Shown here: positions 26,075 through 35,204 of the stretch, piece after piece | Numbering within the stretch: position 1 is the stretch's first letter | How the letters are laid out: each line of letters opens with the position of its first letter | DNA from: Streptomyces netropsis | GTDB taxonomy: Bacteria > Actinomycetota > Actinomycetes > Streptomycetales > Streptomycetaceae | Direction: 5' to 3' | Assembly (NCBI RefSeq): GCF_014203545.1 | Contig: NZ_JACHJG010000008.1 | Span: 124,001 to 188,000, forward strand | Length of the DNA: 64,000 nt | Program-made: the position numbers and the translations under genes | Notes under the pieces: model-generated | Told to the model about the DNA's origin: nothing | Seen by the model: only the letters and a program-made list of their open reading frames with translations | Database searches by the model: none

Positions 26075-27202
26075 ATGACGATGCGCAAGGCCGTCGACGT
26101 GAGTGTTGACGCGATGATCGAGGACCTCAGGACACTCGTCGAGATCGAGTCCCCATCGCGCAATCCCGACGCCTTGACGGCATCGGCCCAAGCTGTCGCG
26201 GCTGTCATCGAGAGCCGCCTCGGCGGGCAGGCCGTCCTCGTCGAGAGCGAAGCCGGGCCGCACGTCCACTGGGCAGCCGGTGGTGACCCGAAGGTACTGA
26301 TCCTCGGTCACCATGACACGGTGTTCCCTCTCGGCACCCTTGAACGCCGCCCGTTCATGGTCGAAGACGGGCATGCGACCGGCCCCGGGGTCTTCGACAT
26401 GCTCGGCGGTTTGGTACAGGCGGTTCATGGCCTGGCGACGCTCGAAGACCGGTCGGGCGTCGAGATCCTGGTGACCGCCGACGAAGAGGTGGGGTCCCGC
26501 TCCTCTCGAGCTCTCATCGAAGAACGCGCCATTGCCTGCGGCGCTGTACTCGTGGTGGAGGGCGCCGCTGACGGTGGAGCCCTGAAGACCGGGCGTAAAG
26601 GCTGCGGCACGTTCCACGTCTCCATCGCGGGCCGGGCGTCGCACGCAGGCCTTGAGCCCGCGGCCGGGGTCAACGCCCTGATCGAGGCATCACACCAGGT
26701 ACTGGACATCGCAGCGCTCGGTCGACCCGGTATCGGCACGACGGTGACCCCGACCGTCGCGTCCGCCGGAACGCTGGACAACGTCGTTCCCGCGGAGGCG
26801 ACCGTCATCGTCGACGTCCGGGTCGAGTCGGCCGGCGAGAAGGAGCGAATCGAGTCCGCGTTCGCAGCACTGGCTCCGCATCTCGATGAGGCGAAGATCG
26901 CGGTTCGGGGAGCCGTCAGCCGGCCCCCCATGCCTGAGTCGGCATCGGCCGGTCTCTTTGCGGTGGCAAAGCGGCTGCTTCCCGGCCTGGAGGGCAAGGC
27001 AGTCGGCGGCGGCAGCGACGGCAACTTCACGGCCGCACTGGGGGTGCCGACACTCGATGGCCTCGGCGCAGTCGGTGGCGGTGCCCACGCCGACCACGAG
27101 TATCTGGTGGTCGACGCCATGGCCGAGCGGGCGACGCTTGTTGCCGGACTGGTGGACGCGATGCAGAACGCCCAGGAGGACGAGAACATGCGCGTCCTGT
27201 GA
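26075..27202 (+). CDS. M20-family metallopeptidase (glutamate carboxypeptidase-like)
   Basis: A 375-residue cytosolic di-zinc hydrolase. Ligands are visible as HHDT (residues 79-82), Asp108 in GVFDMLGG, catalytic Glu137 and Glu138 in TADEEVGS, and His in GGAHADHEYL near the end. A dimerisation lid lies between about residues 180 and 290 (GRASHAGLEPAAGVNALIEA). No signal peptide. It resembles carboxypeptidase G2-type enzymes, which remove C-terminal Glu; the true substrate is unknown. The ATG at 26075 has no clear Shine-Dalgarno site, and ATG 26081 is possible. Confidence 0.9.
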   Translation: MTMRKAVDVSVDAMIEDLRTLVEIESPSRNPDALTASAQAVAAVIESRLGGQAVLVESEAGPHVHWAAGGDPKVLILGHHDTVFPLGTLERRPFMVEDGHATGPGVFDMLGGLVQAVHGLATLEDRSGVEILVTADEEVGSRSSRALIEERAIACGAVLVVEGAADGGALKTGRKGCGTFHVSIAGRASHAGLEPAAGVNALIEASHQVLDIAALGRPGIGTTVTPTVASAGTLDNVVPAEATVIVDVRVESAGEKERIESAFAALAPHLDEAKIAVRGAVSRPPMPESASAGLFAVAKRLLPGLEGKAVGGGSDGNFTAALGVPTLDGLGAVGGGAHADHEYLVVDAMAERATLVAGLVDAMQNAQEDENMRVL

Positions 27203-27356
27203 CGCGACGCGTACGGGCGCGAGGTGCCGACCGCGGCGTGGGCCCGTGCCTTCGCGGTATCGCAGGCTGCTCGTTGGTGCGACCCGTGCCAGGACCGGCC
27301 ACCACCTCCACCTCCGCCGCCGCGCAAGAGCGCTCACGGCCTCCTGATCCGGCTCG

Positions 27357-28514
27357 TCAGTCCCATCGCGGGGGCGTCCAATCGGCATGCCGGAGGATCG
27401 TGCGAACGGTGGCGCGGGACGGTGCCATGCGGAGCGCCGTGTTGCGCAGGGCGATCGCCATCGGATGTGACAACTGCTGACCCATGCGGCCGGCCTGGCG
27501 GGCTGCCCGGGCGACCGACTGGGCGCGGGGGCGGCGCGCCGCGTCATAGCGGGTCAGCGCCGACTCGACGGTGGGCTCGGTGGAGAGTGCGGCGGCCAGC
27601 GTCGCCGCGTCCTCCAAAGCCTGGCAGGCGCCTTGCCCGAGGTTCGGCGTCATGGCGTGGGCCGCGTCGCCGAGGAGGGCGACACGGCCTACGGCGTAGG
27701 AAGGCAGCGGGGTGACCAGCTCGTTCACGTCATGGTGCAGGACGGCTTCGGGCCGGGAGGCTGCCAGCAGAGCGGGGATGGGGGCGTGCCAGTCACCGAA
27801 CCGGCGGCGCACCTCGGCGAGAGGGTCCGGATAGCGCACACCGGCGGGTGCGTTGAGTACCGCGTGCCACTCGGCCCGGCCGTCGGCGAACGCGATATGG
27901 CCGAACTCGGCCCCCGGCCCCCAGGTCAGTTCGAAGTCGGTGCGCAGGTCGACCGGACGCTCAGTGATGGCGCGCAGTACGGTCGACCCGCTGTAGGACG
28001 GGCCGGGGTGGCCGGGGAAGAGCCGGGTGCGTAACCGGCTGCCGATGCCGTCGGCAGCCACGACCAGATCCGCGTCCAAGGGGCTGTCCCCGAAGGTCGT
28101 CCGCACCCGCGGGGGTCGGGACAGGTCGACGGACGTCACCTCGGCTCCGATGACCAGGGACTCGGGCGGCAGGGCCTCGCGCAGCAGCCGGTGCAGCGTG
28201 GCACGGGGGATGCCGAGGATCGGGGTGCCCAGCTCGCGCTCCAGCGCGGCTCCGTCCATGCGCGCCAGCCGGCGGCCGTCCGGGGTGCGGGTACCACCGG
28301 TGTACTGGGGCCGCGCGGCCGCGCGCACCGCCTCGCCGACACCGAGGGACTCCAGGGCGCGGATGCCGTTCGCGTGCAGCGAGATGCCCGCGCCCGCGTC
28401 GTCGAGGACGGGGGCACGTTCGATGACCGTCGTCTCCCAGCCGATGAGACGCAGACCGATCGCAGCGGCCAACCCACCGATTCCTCCGCCGACAACCACC
28501 GCACTGCTGCCCAT
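27357..28514 (-). CDS. FAD-dependent aromatic monooxygenase (salicylate hydroxylase-like)
   Basis: A 385-residue flavoprotein of the PHBH fold. The FAD dinucleotide-binding motif GGGIGGLAAAIGL is at residues 9-21. The DG motif is in DLVVAADGIGSRLR and the GD motif in GRVALLGDAAHAMTPNLGQGACQALEDA. ATG at 28514 follows a G-rich site. It is divergent from a TetR regulator with two operators between them, so it is probably induced by its substrate. Substrate unknown. Confidence 0.9.
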   Translation of the reverse strand: MGSSAVVVGGGIGGLAAAIGLRLIGWETTVIERAPVLDDAGAGISLHANGIRALESLGVGEAVRAAARPQYTGGTRTPDGRRLARMDGAALERELGTPILGIPRATLHRLLREALPPESLVIGAEVTSVDLSRPPRVRTTFGDSPLDADLVVAADGIGSRLRTRLFPGHPGPSYSGSTVLRAITERPVDLRTDFELTWGPGAEFGHIAFADGRAEWHAVLNAPAGVRYPDPLAEVRRRFGDWHAPIPALLAASRPEAVLHHDVNELVTPLPSYAVGRVALLGDAAHAMTPNLGQGACQALEDAATLAAALSTEPTVESALTRYDAARRPRAQSVARAARQAGRMGQQLSHPMAIALRNTALRMAPSRATVRTILRHADWTPPRWD

Positions 28515-28547
28515 GCCGAGCCCCCCTCTTCCGCCTTGCCCTGTTCT

Positions 28548-28594
28548 TCTACAGATATAGAAGAACAGTACTCCCCTGGCTCTACAGGTGTAGA
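28548..28594. promoter_or_regulatory. Two TetR-type operators between the monooxygenase and tetR genes
   Basis: Two 14-bp dyads: TCTACAGATATAGA (28548-28561, one mismatch) and TCTACAGGTGTAGA (28581-28594, perfect 6-bp arms), centres 33 bp apart. They cover the divergent promoter region and the second touches the start region of the regulator. Confidence 0.8.
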
Positions 28595-28599
28595 AAGGG

Positions 28600-29175
28600 G
28601 TGGTGACCGGAGATCGACGAACCGTCCTAGCCGACGCGGCCATCGGCGTGCTCGCCGAGACCGGCATGCGAGGCCTGACCCACCGCGCCGTGGACCGGGC
28701 GGCAGACATGCCGCCGGGCACCACCTCGGCGTACTTCCGTACCCGCCACGCGCTGCTCACCGCCTTGGTCCGACGCCTCGTCGAACGCGACCAGGCAGAA
28801 CTCCAGACGGCAGGGGAAGGGGTACCGGCGCCTCGGAACGCCGACGAGCTGACGGACTCCATCGCCGTGTTCGCCGAGCGGCGGCTCGCCGGAGAGGGGC
28901 GGCAGCGGTCACTCGCGCGCTATGCGTGCGCCGTCGAGAGCGTGCACCATCCGGAGCTGCGCGAGATTCTCGTGCCACGCGAGAACGCAGCGCGTGATTC
29001 GGTGCGGGACTTCCTGAGCACACACGGCGTAACGGACGCCGAGGGCCGCACCCTCACGCTGCTGGCATGTGTGGACGGGCTGGTCTTCGACCGGCTGGTG
29101 AGTGGCGGGGGCGTACCCCGGGAGGAGATCCAAGGCCTGGTCGCAGCGGCGCTGCGGGAATCCGACGAGGGCTAG
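28600..29175 (+). CDS. TetR-family transcriptional regulator
   Basis: A 191-residue repressor. The N-terminal HTH reads AAIGVLAETGMRGLTHRAVDRA then PPGTTSAYFRTRHALL, with an all-helical ligand domain after it. GTG at 28600 or the adjacent in-frame GTG at 28603 is the start. The divergent flavin monooxygenase is the evident target. Confidence 0.91.
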   Translation: MVTGDRRTVLADAAIGVLAETGMRGLTHRAVDRAADMPPGTTSAYFRTRHALLTALVRRLVERDQAELQTAGEGVPAPRNADELTDSIAVFAERRLAGEGRQRSLARYACAVESVHHPELREILVPRENAARDSVRDFLSTHGVTDAEGRTLTLLACVDGLVFDRLVSGGGVPREEIQGLVAAALRESDEG

Positions 29176-29410
29176 CCACCCTGGGCCGCGCCTGAGGTGC
29201 TCCGGCAGTGGCGCCTTCCACCGGGAACCGCGCACGGTCACGTCATACGCGTCGCTGCCGTGCCGCTCGGCTAGGGTCTGATGCGGAAATGGGCCTTGAC
29301 GGTGGATCGGCCGGTAGTGCCGGTGGCGGGACCGAGTGGGCGCGATGTTTTCGAGATGGCGCGACGATCCCCATTGCCGTACCCCCGGACGAGGATGAGG
29401 AGCGAGTCCC

Positions 29411-30007
29411 GTGCGCATCGTTGTCACTGAGTTCATGAGCTTGGACGGCGTCGTGCAGGCGCCGGGCGGACCCCAGGAGGACACCGACGGTGGCTTCGCC
29501 CACGGCGGTTGGTCGCACCCGTTCTTCGATCCGGAGGTGATGGGCGGTACCTTCGACGACGCGCTGACCAAGGCCGGGGCGCTGCTGTTCGGGCGCCGCA
29601 CGTGGCAGACGATGGCCGCGGCGTGGCCCGAGCGTGCCGGTGACCCGTTCGCCGACCGGATGAACGCCATCGCGAAGTACGTCGTGTCCGGGACGCTGGG
29701 CGATGACGAGCTGACATGGGACAACACCACACGCATCCCCGGCGACGAGGCGGTCGGCCGCGTTCGGGAGCTGCACGCGAGGGACGGCGACGACCTGTTG
29801 GTCATGGGAAGCCCCACGCTCGTACGCACCCTCCTGCGCGAGGGCCTGGTCGACGAGCTCCGGCTCATGATCGAGCCGGTGATCCTCGGCGGCGGAAAGA
29901 CCATCTTTCCTGACGACGGTGTGCTGCGCACGCTCGAGCTGGTCTCCACGGTCACCAGCGGCACGGGCGTGAACGTGTGCACCTATCGGCCGGTCTCCGA
30001 GCGGTAG
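29411..30007 (+). CDS. Dihydrofolate reductase-family protein (RibD C-terminal-like)
   Basis: A 198-residue NADPH-binding reductase of the DHFR/RibD-C fold: MRIVVTEFMSLDGVVQAPGG, ALLFGRRTWQTMAAAWP, DLLVMGSPTLVRTLLREGLVDELRLMIEPVILGGGK. It lacks the deaminase half of RibD. GTG start at 29411 with GAGGAGCGAG upstream. Stand-alone members of this family are common in actinomycetes and mostly uncharacterised. Confidence 0.9.
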   Translation: MRIVVTEFMSLDGVVQAPGGPQEDTDGGFAHGGWSHPFFDPEVMGGTFDDALTKAGALLFGRRTWQTMAAAWPERAGDPFADRMNAIAKYVVSGTLGDDELTWDNTTRIPGDEAVGRVRELHARDGDDLLVMGSPTLVRTLLREGLVDELRLMIEPVILGGGKTIFPDDGVLRTLELVSTVTSGTGVNVCTYRPVSER

Positions 30008-30184
30008 GCCGTTTCGTCGGCGTCACGCGGCATGCACCCGGCTGCGCTCAGCGAGGCAAGCGGCCCCACGCTCTCACCGGGGCCGGCCGAGGGCGCGGGT
30101 CCCACAGCCCGGCTCGCCGCCCGTGCCCTGCCGGGCGACCATGAGTACGGGACCGGTTCGGGGGCCAGGCACTGGGAGGCACCC

Positions 30185-31885
30185 GTGGCGCACACCCGAA
30201 CGCTTGACGTACTGATCGTGGGCGCCGGTCCGGTCGGATTGAGCACGGCCGCCGAACTCCGCCGGTGCGGGGTGCGCTGCCGTCTCGTCGACCGGCTGCC
30301 GGCCCGCCTCCCGTACGCCAAGGCGGTCGGCGTCCAACCACGCACCCTGGAGATCTGGGACCGGATGGGCCTGGCCCGCACCGTCCTGGAGGCCGCCGTA
30401 CCGCTACGCGGACAGCTGATCTACGTCAATGGCCGGGAGCAGGGGCGGATCGATCTCGAGCTGCCGCCCGAGGTGCCCTACGGATTCGCCGCGCTGCCGC
30501 AGTACGAGACCGAGCGCCTCCTCGAGGAGTACGTCGCCGGTCTGGGTACGGTCATCGAACGCGGCACCGAGCTGCTGTCGTTCACCCAGGGCCGGGACGG
30601 GGTCACCGCCCGGCTGCGCACCGCCTCCGGCGACGAGGAGGAGCTGCGTGCCCGCTATCTGGTCGGCTGCGACGGCGCGCACAGCGTCGTCCGCAAGGGC
30701 CTGGGCCTCGCCTTCGAGGGCGGGGCCTTCTCCGAGGAGTACATGCTGGGCGACGTCGAGGCCGACTGGGACCTGCCGCACGGATACGGCGTACGGTCCA
30801 GCCACCGCGCGGACGACGGCTCGACCGACGACCTGCTGGTCTGCATCCCGCTGCCCGGCACGGGCCGCTACCGCATGTCGATGCTGGTCCCGCCCGAGCT
30901 CTCCACACAGGCGACCGGAAAGGGGCCCGCGCGGGGCGACGGCGTCGGACACGGCCTCGATGGCGACCGCACCCCGGAGCTGTCCCACCTCCAGGCCGTC
31001 GTCGACCGTCTGGCCCCCCGCCCCGCCCGCCTCTCCCGGATGCGCTGGTCCTCCGTCTTCCGCATCAGTCACCGCATCGTCGACCGCTACGCCGACGGAC
31101 GTGTCTTCGTCGCGGGCGACGCCGCCCACATCCACCCGCCCACCGGCGCCCAAGGCATGAACACCGGCATCCAGGACGCCTGCAACCTGGCCTGGAAGAT
31201 CGCCCTCGTCGTCCGTGGGAAGGCCGGACCCGCCCTGCTCACCAGCTACGACGCCGAACGCCGCCCGGTCGGCGAAGAGGTCGTCGGCCGGACCGTCCGT
31301 CACGCGACCCAAGGCATCGAGGCCGGCCCCGACGACCCTCGAACCCTGATGCTCCGCGAGGCCCAACTGCTCGTCGGCTACCGGGGCGGCCCGCTCGTCG
31401 GCAGCCCGTACGGGCCGTTGGACGCGCCCCAGCCCGGCGACCGGGCCCCTGACTGTTCCGGCCTGACCACGCCCCTGGCCGCGTACCCGCTGCGCCTGCT
31501 CGACGTCCTGCGGGACCGCACCGGCCACGTGCTGCTGCTGTACGCGGCAGACCTTGCCGACTTGGCCGGGGCCGCCGACGCCGTTGCGGCTACCAGGGGG
31601 TCGCTGACGGCCGACGGCGGCCCGGGGACCCCCGACCGCCCGGCCACGGCGGCCGGCCCGCAGACCGTCGCCGTACTCGCCCGCGAAGCCGCGCCGGCCG
31701 CCCCCGGCACCCTGACCGTCCCCGAATACCGCGACGCCGCCGGTGAGTTCGCCCGGCTCTACCGCCCCGACGGCCCGACCGGCTTCGTCGTCCGCCCGGA
31801 CGGGCAGCTCGGCGCCCGCTTCCCCCTCGACGGCACAGCGGCAGCCCTGTCCGGCTACCTCGCTGCCCTGTCCGCTCCGGCGTGA
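30185..31885 (+). CDS. FAD-dependent monooxygenase (PheA/TfdB-like, rifampicin/polyketide hydroxylase type)
   Basis: A 566-residue flavoprotein hydroxylase. The FAD motif GAGPVGLSTAAEL is near residue 12, the DG motif in YLVGCDGAHSVVRKGLG, and the GD motif in RVFVAGDAAHIHPPTGAQGMNTGIQDACNLAWKIALV. A C-terminal thioredoxin-like domain (about residues 440-566) is usual for this size class. GTG at 30185 follows GGGAGG; the open frame upstream to 30032 lacks homology. Relatives hydroxylate phenols, aromatic polyketides or rifamycins; the substrate here is unknown. Confidence 0.9.
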   Translation: MAHTRTLDVLIVGAGPVGLSTAAELRRCGVRCRLVDRLPARLPYAKAVGVQPRTLEIWDRMGLARTVLEAAVPLRGQLIYVNGREQGRIDLELPPEVPYGFAALPQYETERLLEEYVAGLGTVIERGTELLSFTQGRDGVTARLRTASGDEEELRARYLVGCDGAHSVVRKGLGLAFEGGAFSEEYMLGDVEADWDLPHGYGVRSSHRADDGSTDDLLVCIPLPGTGRYRMSMLVPPELSTQATGKGPARGDGVGHGLDGDRTPELSHLQAVVDRLAPRPARLSRMRWSSVFRISHRIVDRYADGRVFVAGDAAHIHPPTGAQGMNTGIQDACNLAWKIALVVRGKAGPALLTSYDAERRPVGEEVVGRTVRHATQGIEAGPDDPRTLMLREAQLLVGYRGGPLVGSPYGPLDAPQPGDRAPDCSGLTTPLAAYPLRLLDVLRDRTGHVLLLYAADLADLAGAADAVAATRGSLTADGGPGTPDRPATAAGPQTVAVLAREAAPAAPGTLTVPEYRDAAGEFARLYRPDGPTGFVVRPDGQLGARFPLDGTAAALSGYLAALSAPA

Positions 31886-31910
31886 TCGGAGGCGATCGGA
31901 GTCCGATCAC
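31882..31910. terminator. Possible terminator after the monooxygenase gene
   Basis: 8-bp inverted repeat GTGATCGG / CCGATCAC overlapping the stop codon region, with a nested 7-bp repeat GATCGGA / TCCGATC (31894-31908). It lies between convergent genes. Arms are short, so confidence is limited. Confidence 0.4.
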
Positions 31911-31991
31911 CTCCGCGCCGTCGGCCGGTGGCCCGCCGCGCAGCGGCACGATCTCCCCTCATGGTGGAGGGGAAGCGGCGGCTGGACCACA

Positions 31992-32711
31992 TCATCCGGA
32001 GGCGTCAAGGCCGTCGATCAGGCGGTCGAGGAACCGGGTGAAGGTGGCATCGGGGGTCAGGGAGCGCCCGGGTGCGGAGAGGACTTCGGCGAGCTCCGGG
32101 TGGTGGCCGTCGGCGGCGACGGTGGCGAGGTAGCGGGCTTCGGCGGCGGCCCGGTCGGGCTGGTCCGCGGCCGCGGACTGAGCGATCTCGTGGCCGACGT
32201 GTCCGGTGACGAAGCCGGTGAGCTGGCTGAAGATCTCCAGCTTCGTGGTGCCGTCCAGTCGGGTGGGCCGCAGGGCGGCGAGTGCGCGCTCCAGGAACGC
32301 CAGCGTATTGGGGCCGAGTGTGCGGCGGGTGGACAGCGCGGCGGGGAGCCAGGGATGCCGGAGCATGAGGGCGCGCTGGAGGTGACCGATGGCCTTCAGG
32401 TCGGTGCGCCAGTCACCGGTGAGGGGATCCGTCACCGGGAGTTCGCCACTGACGTGGTCGACCATCAGCTCCAGCAGCGTCTCCTTGTCGGGGGCGTAGC
32501 TGTAGAGCGACATGACGCCGGCCCCGACCTCGGAGGCGACGCGGCGCATGGTGACCGCCTCCAGCCCCTCGGCATCCGCCAGGGCGACGGCCGCTGCCGT
32601 GATCGCCTCACGGCTGAACGTGGGCTTTCGCCCCCTGCCGGGCCGGCCGGTGCTCAGCCAGAGCTGCTGGGGATCGACGCCTGTGGCGCCGGTCCCGTCA
32701 CGACGGGTCAT
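31992..32711 (-). CDS. TetR-family transcriptional regulator (TetR_C-type)
   Basis: A 239-residue repressor. The HTH reads FSREAITAAAVALADAEGLE, then VTMRRVASEVGAGVMSLYSYAPDKETLL. The ligand domain follows (HLQRALMLRHPWLPAALSTR). ATG at 32711 has GGAGAGG upstream. It is divergent from the CocE-type hydrolase with a 10-bp dyad between them, so the hydrolase is the probable target. Confidence 0.92.
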   Translation of the reverse strand: MTRRDGTGATGVDPQQLWLSTGRPGRGRKPTFSREAITAAAVALADAEGLEAVTMRRVASEVGAGVMSLYSYAPDKETLLELMVDHVSGELPVTDPLTGDWRTDLKAIGHLQRALMLRHPWLPAALSTRRTLGPNTLAFLERALAALRPTRLDGTTKLEIFSQLTGFVTGHVGHEIAQSAAADQPDRAAAEARYLATVAADGHHPELAEVLSAPGRSLTPDATFTRFLDRLIDGLDASG

Positions 32712-32769
32712 CTTCTTCTCGTTCCTCTCCTGGTCGCCGCGGGTTGCGGAGGACATCCAAGCATCCGCT

Positions 32770-32792
32770 ATTCTCGTACAACGTACGGGAAT
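32770..32792. promoter_or_regulatory. TetR-type dyad between tetR and the CocE-like hydrolase gene
   Basis: Inverted repeat ATTCTCGTAC / GTACGGGAAT (one mismatch in 10) with a 3-base spacer. It lies 18 bases before the hydrolase start, ideally placed to block its transcription. Confidence 0.78.
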
Positions 32793-32809
32793 GACGGAGG
32801 GGAATCCAC

Positions 32810-34483
32810 ATGCCCACACACGCGCACGACGTCGTGTCGAAGCCCGCCTGGACCGCACCGACGGGGAAGCCGCCGTTGAGCTCGCGGATGATGAGGGCGA
32901 CATGGCGCGGTCTGCCGGCGAAACAGCACGACGTCGGGTGGGAGCCCGGGCTCGTGGTACCGGCCGCCGACGGCAGTCCCTTGGTCACGGACCACTACTT
33001 CCCCCGCACCGAGGGCGACTTCCCCACCCTTGTCGTGCGCTCCCCTTACGGCAGGGGCCTGCCGTGGTCACCCCTGTACGGGGTTCTCTTCGCCGAACAG
33101 GGCTTCCACGTGATCCTGCAGAGCTGCCGCGGCACCGGCGGCTCGGGCGGTGAGTTCAGCCTGTGGCGCGACCAGGCCGCCGACGGCCGGGCCACGGTGT
33201 CCTGGCTGCGTGAGCAGCCTTGGTTCAACGGAACCCTGGGCACCATCGGCGCCAGCTACCTGGGCTACGCGCAGTGGGCCCTCGCCCAGGACCCGCCACC
33301 GGAGCTCAAGGCGATGGTGGTACAGGTCGGTATGCACGACCCCCATGCCTATTTCCACGCGGGTGGTGCGCTCAACCTGGAGAACGTCCTTGTCTCCGGC
33401 GCCGGTATGATGTTCCAGCACCAGGGGCTGGCACCCATGCTGAAGGCGACCCTGCGCCTGCAACGCCGCCTGCGCGAGATCACCACCGCGCAGCCGCTGC
33501 GCGGTGCCTACGCGTCCGCCCTCGGTGAAGTGCCCTGGCTGGACGACGCGATGACCCAAACCGACGCCGACGATCCGTACTGGCGCGGCACATCCATGGG
33601 AGAGGCGGCCGAGCGGCTGGCCGTGCCCACCGCTTTGATCACCGGGTGGCACGACGTGCTGCTCGACCAGACCCTCGAGCAGTACGGCCGACTGCGTCGG
33701 GCCGGCTGTGGGACGGCCCTGCTCGTCGGCCCCTGGACCCACACCTCCGCGCTCCAGCAGGGCTGGCCCGAGGTGTTCGCCGAGAGCCTGGCATGGCTGC
33801 GCGCGCACTTGTGCGACGACCCTTCCGGCCTGCGCCCCACCGACGTGCGGGTGCACGTCGGCGGCGAAGGGGCGTGGCGGGACCTCGCCGACTGGCCGCC
33901 GTCCACGGGCACGGCTTCCTGGTTCCCCGCCCCGGACGGGTATCTCACCCAGCAGCCCCCGACGGACTCCACACCTCTGGCGACCTTCCGCTACGACCCG
34001 GCCGACCCCACCCCTTCCGTGGGCGGTCCCCTGCTCTCCCGCGGCGCCGGGGCCCGCGACAACAGGACCCTGGAGGCACGAAAGGACGTCCTGACGTTCA
34101 CCGGCCCACCGCTGACCGAGCCGTTGGACGTCCTCGGCCCGGTCTCCGCGCGGCTGCGGATCTCGACGGACACCGGATACACCGACGTCTTCGCCCGCCT
34201 TTGCGACGTCGACGCACAAGGCCGTTCCACCAACGTCTGCGACGGGCTGACCCGGCTGCGGACCACCGGACAGGCGCCCTCGGAGGTCACCGTGGCGATG
34301 AGCTCCACCGCATACCGCTTCGCCGCCGGTCACCGCATTCGGCTGCAGATCAGCGGGGGCGCCCATCCGCGCTTCGCCCGTAATCCCGGCACCGGGGAGC
34401 CGTCGGCCGAGGCCACCAGCTTCCTGCCGGTACACATCACACTGCATACGGACTCGGCGTTGAATCTTCCCCAGGATGCCTAG
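32810..34483 (+). CDS. CocE/NonD-family hydrolase (X-Pro dipeptidyl-peptidase S15-like)
   Basis: A 557-residue alpha/beta hydrolase of the cocaine-esterase type. The nucleophile Ser is in TIGASYLGYAQWA (about residue 148). The acid is in TGWHDVLLDQ and the His in VGPWTHTSA. A C-terminal jelly-roll domain follows (ARLRISTDTGYTDVFARLCDVD, AYRFAAGHRIRLQISGGAHPRF). No signal peptide. ATG at 32810 follows GGAGGGG. Esterase or acylase activity is likely; the substrate is unknown. Confidence 0.91.
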   Translation: MPTHAHDVVSKPAWTAPTGKPPLSSRMMRATWRGLPAKQHDVGWEPGLVVPAADGSPLVTDHYFPRTEGDFPTLVVRSPYGRGLPWSPLYGVLFAEQGFHVILQSCRGTGGSGGEFSLWRDQAADGRATVSWLREQPWFNGTLGTIGASYLGYAQWALAQDPPPELKAMVVQVGMHDPHAYFHAGGALNLENVLVSGAGMMFQHQGLAPMLKATLRLQRRLREITTAQPLRGAYASALGEVPWLDDAMTQTDADDPYWRGTSMGEAAERLAVPTALITGWHDVLLDQTLEQYGRLRRAGCGTALLVGPWTHTSALQQGWPEVFAESLAWLRAHLCDDPSGLRPTDVRVHVGGEGAWRDLADWPPSTGTASWFPAPDGYLTQQPPTDSTPLATFRYDPADPTPSVGGPLLSRGAGARDNRTLEARKDVLTFTGPPLTEPLDVLGPVSARLRISTDTGYTDVFARLCDVDAQGRSTNVCDGLTRLRTTGQAPSEVTVAMSSTAYRFAAGHRIRLQISGGAHPRFARNPGTGEPSAEATSFLPVHITLHTDSALNLPQDA

Positions 34484-34545
34484 GGGTCTCGGCCCGTACC
34501 AAGGGCCGCTCACCGGGACGCGCAGCGCTGGGCGATAATGCGGCC

Positions 34546-35022
34546 ATGAGTTCCACCGCCCACGACCCGCTCCCCTCCGGGACGCCGGCCCCGCATCCCG
34601 TGCCGGATGCGGTGGTCTATCTGGGCGGGCGGTGGGCGGTCGACCGCACTCTCCTCGATCTGGCCACCGGTACCGAGGGAGCGTTCCACGGCACGGCCGA
34701 ATTCCGGGCGTCCGGCGACCCCGCGCACGTCCTGCACGTCGAGGACGGCGAACTGACCTGGAACGGCACCGTCAACAGGGCGGGCCGGACGCTCCGGCTG
34801 TACCCAGGACCGGACGGCACCGCCGAGGTGACCTTCGCCGACGGCCGGGCCTTTCACGCCCTGGACCTGCGCACGGGCCGCTGGAACGTCCGTCACCCCT
34901 GCGCCAGTGACCTCTACGACGGGACGTTCACCATCGTCTCCCGGGACGAATGGCATCTGCGCTGGCGCACCACCGGGCCGGCCAAGGACCAGCTCCACCG
35001 CTCGGTGTACCGACGGCGGTAG
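34546..35022 (+). CDS. DUF6314 family protein
   Basis: A 158-residue beta-rich lipocalin-like protein: YLGGRWAVDRTLLDLATGTEGAFHGTAEF, then a run of short beta-strands to FTIVSRDEWHLRWRTTGPAKDQ. It matches streptomycete DUF6314 proteins of unknown function. It follows the hydrolase gene by 62 bases on the same strand and may be cotranscribed. Confidence 0.82.
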   Translation: MSSTAHDPLPSGTPAPHPVPDAVVYLGGRWAVDRTLLDLATGTEGAFHGTAEFRASGDPAHVLHVEDGELTWNGTVNRAGRTLRLYPGPDGTAEVTFADGRAFHALDLRTGRWNVRHPCASDLYDGTFTIVSRDEWHLRWRTTGPAKDQLHRSVYRRR

Positions 35023-35204
35023 TCCACGGGAGGCGGCCAAGAAAGGCGTTGCTCCAGCGCGGCCGGCTGCGTTACGGTCACCGCACTCTAAGAATCACGC
35101 TCTCTGGATCCACGCCGCAGAACGGGAGCAAGCCCGCGCACAGCCGCGCGGAGCCACGGAGGGGCGGCAACCTGTTTCGGCATGCCCTCCGGAGGATTCA
35201 TCCC

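Noticed and set aside
27357..31885. Two flavin monooxygenases and a DHFR-like reductase as part of a natural-product cluster
   Set aside because: No polyketide synthase, peptide synthetase, terpene cyclase or precursor-peptide gene is nearby; each has its own regulator or stands alone.
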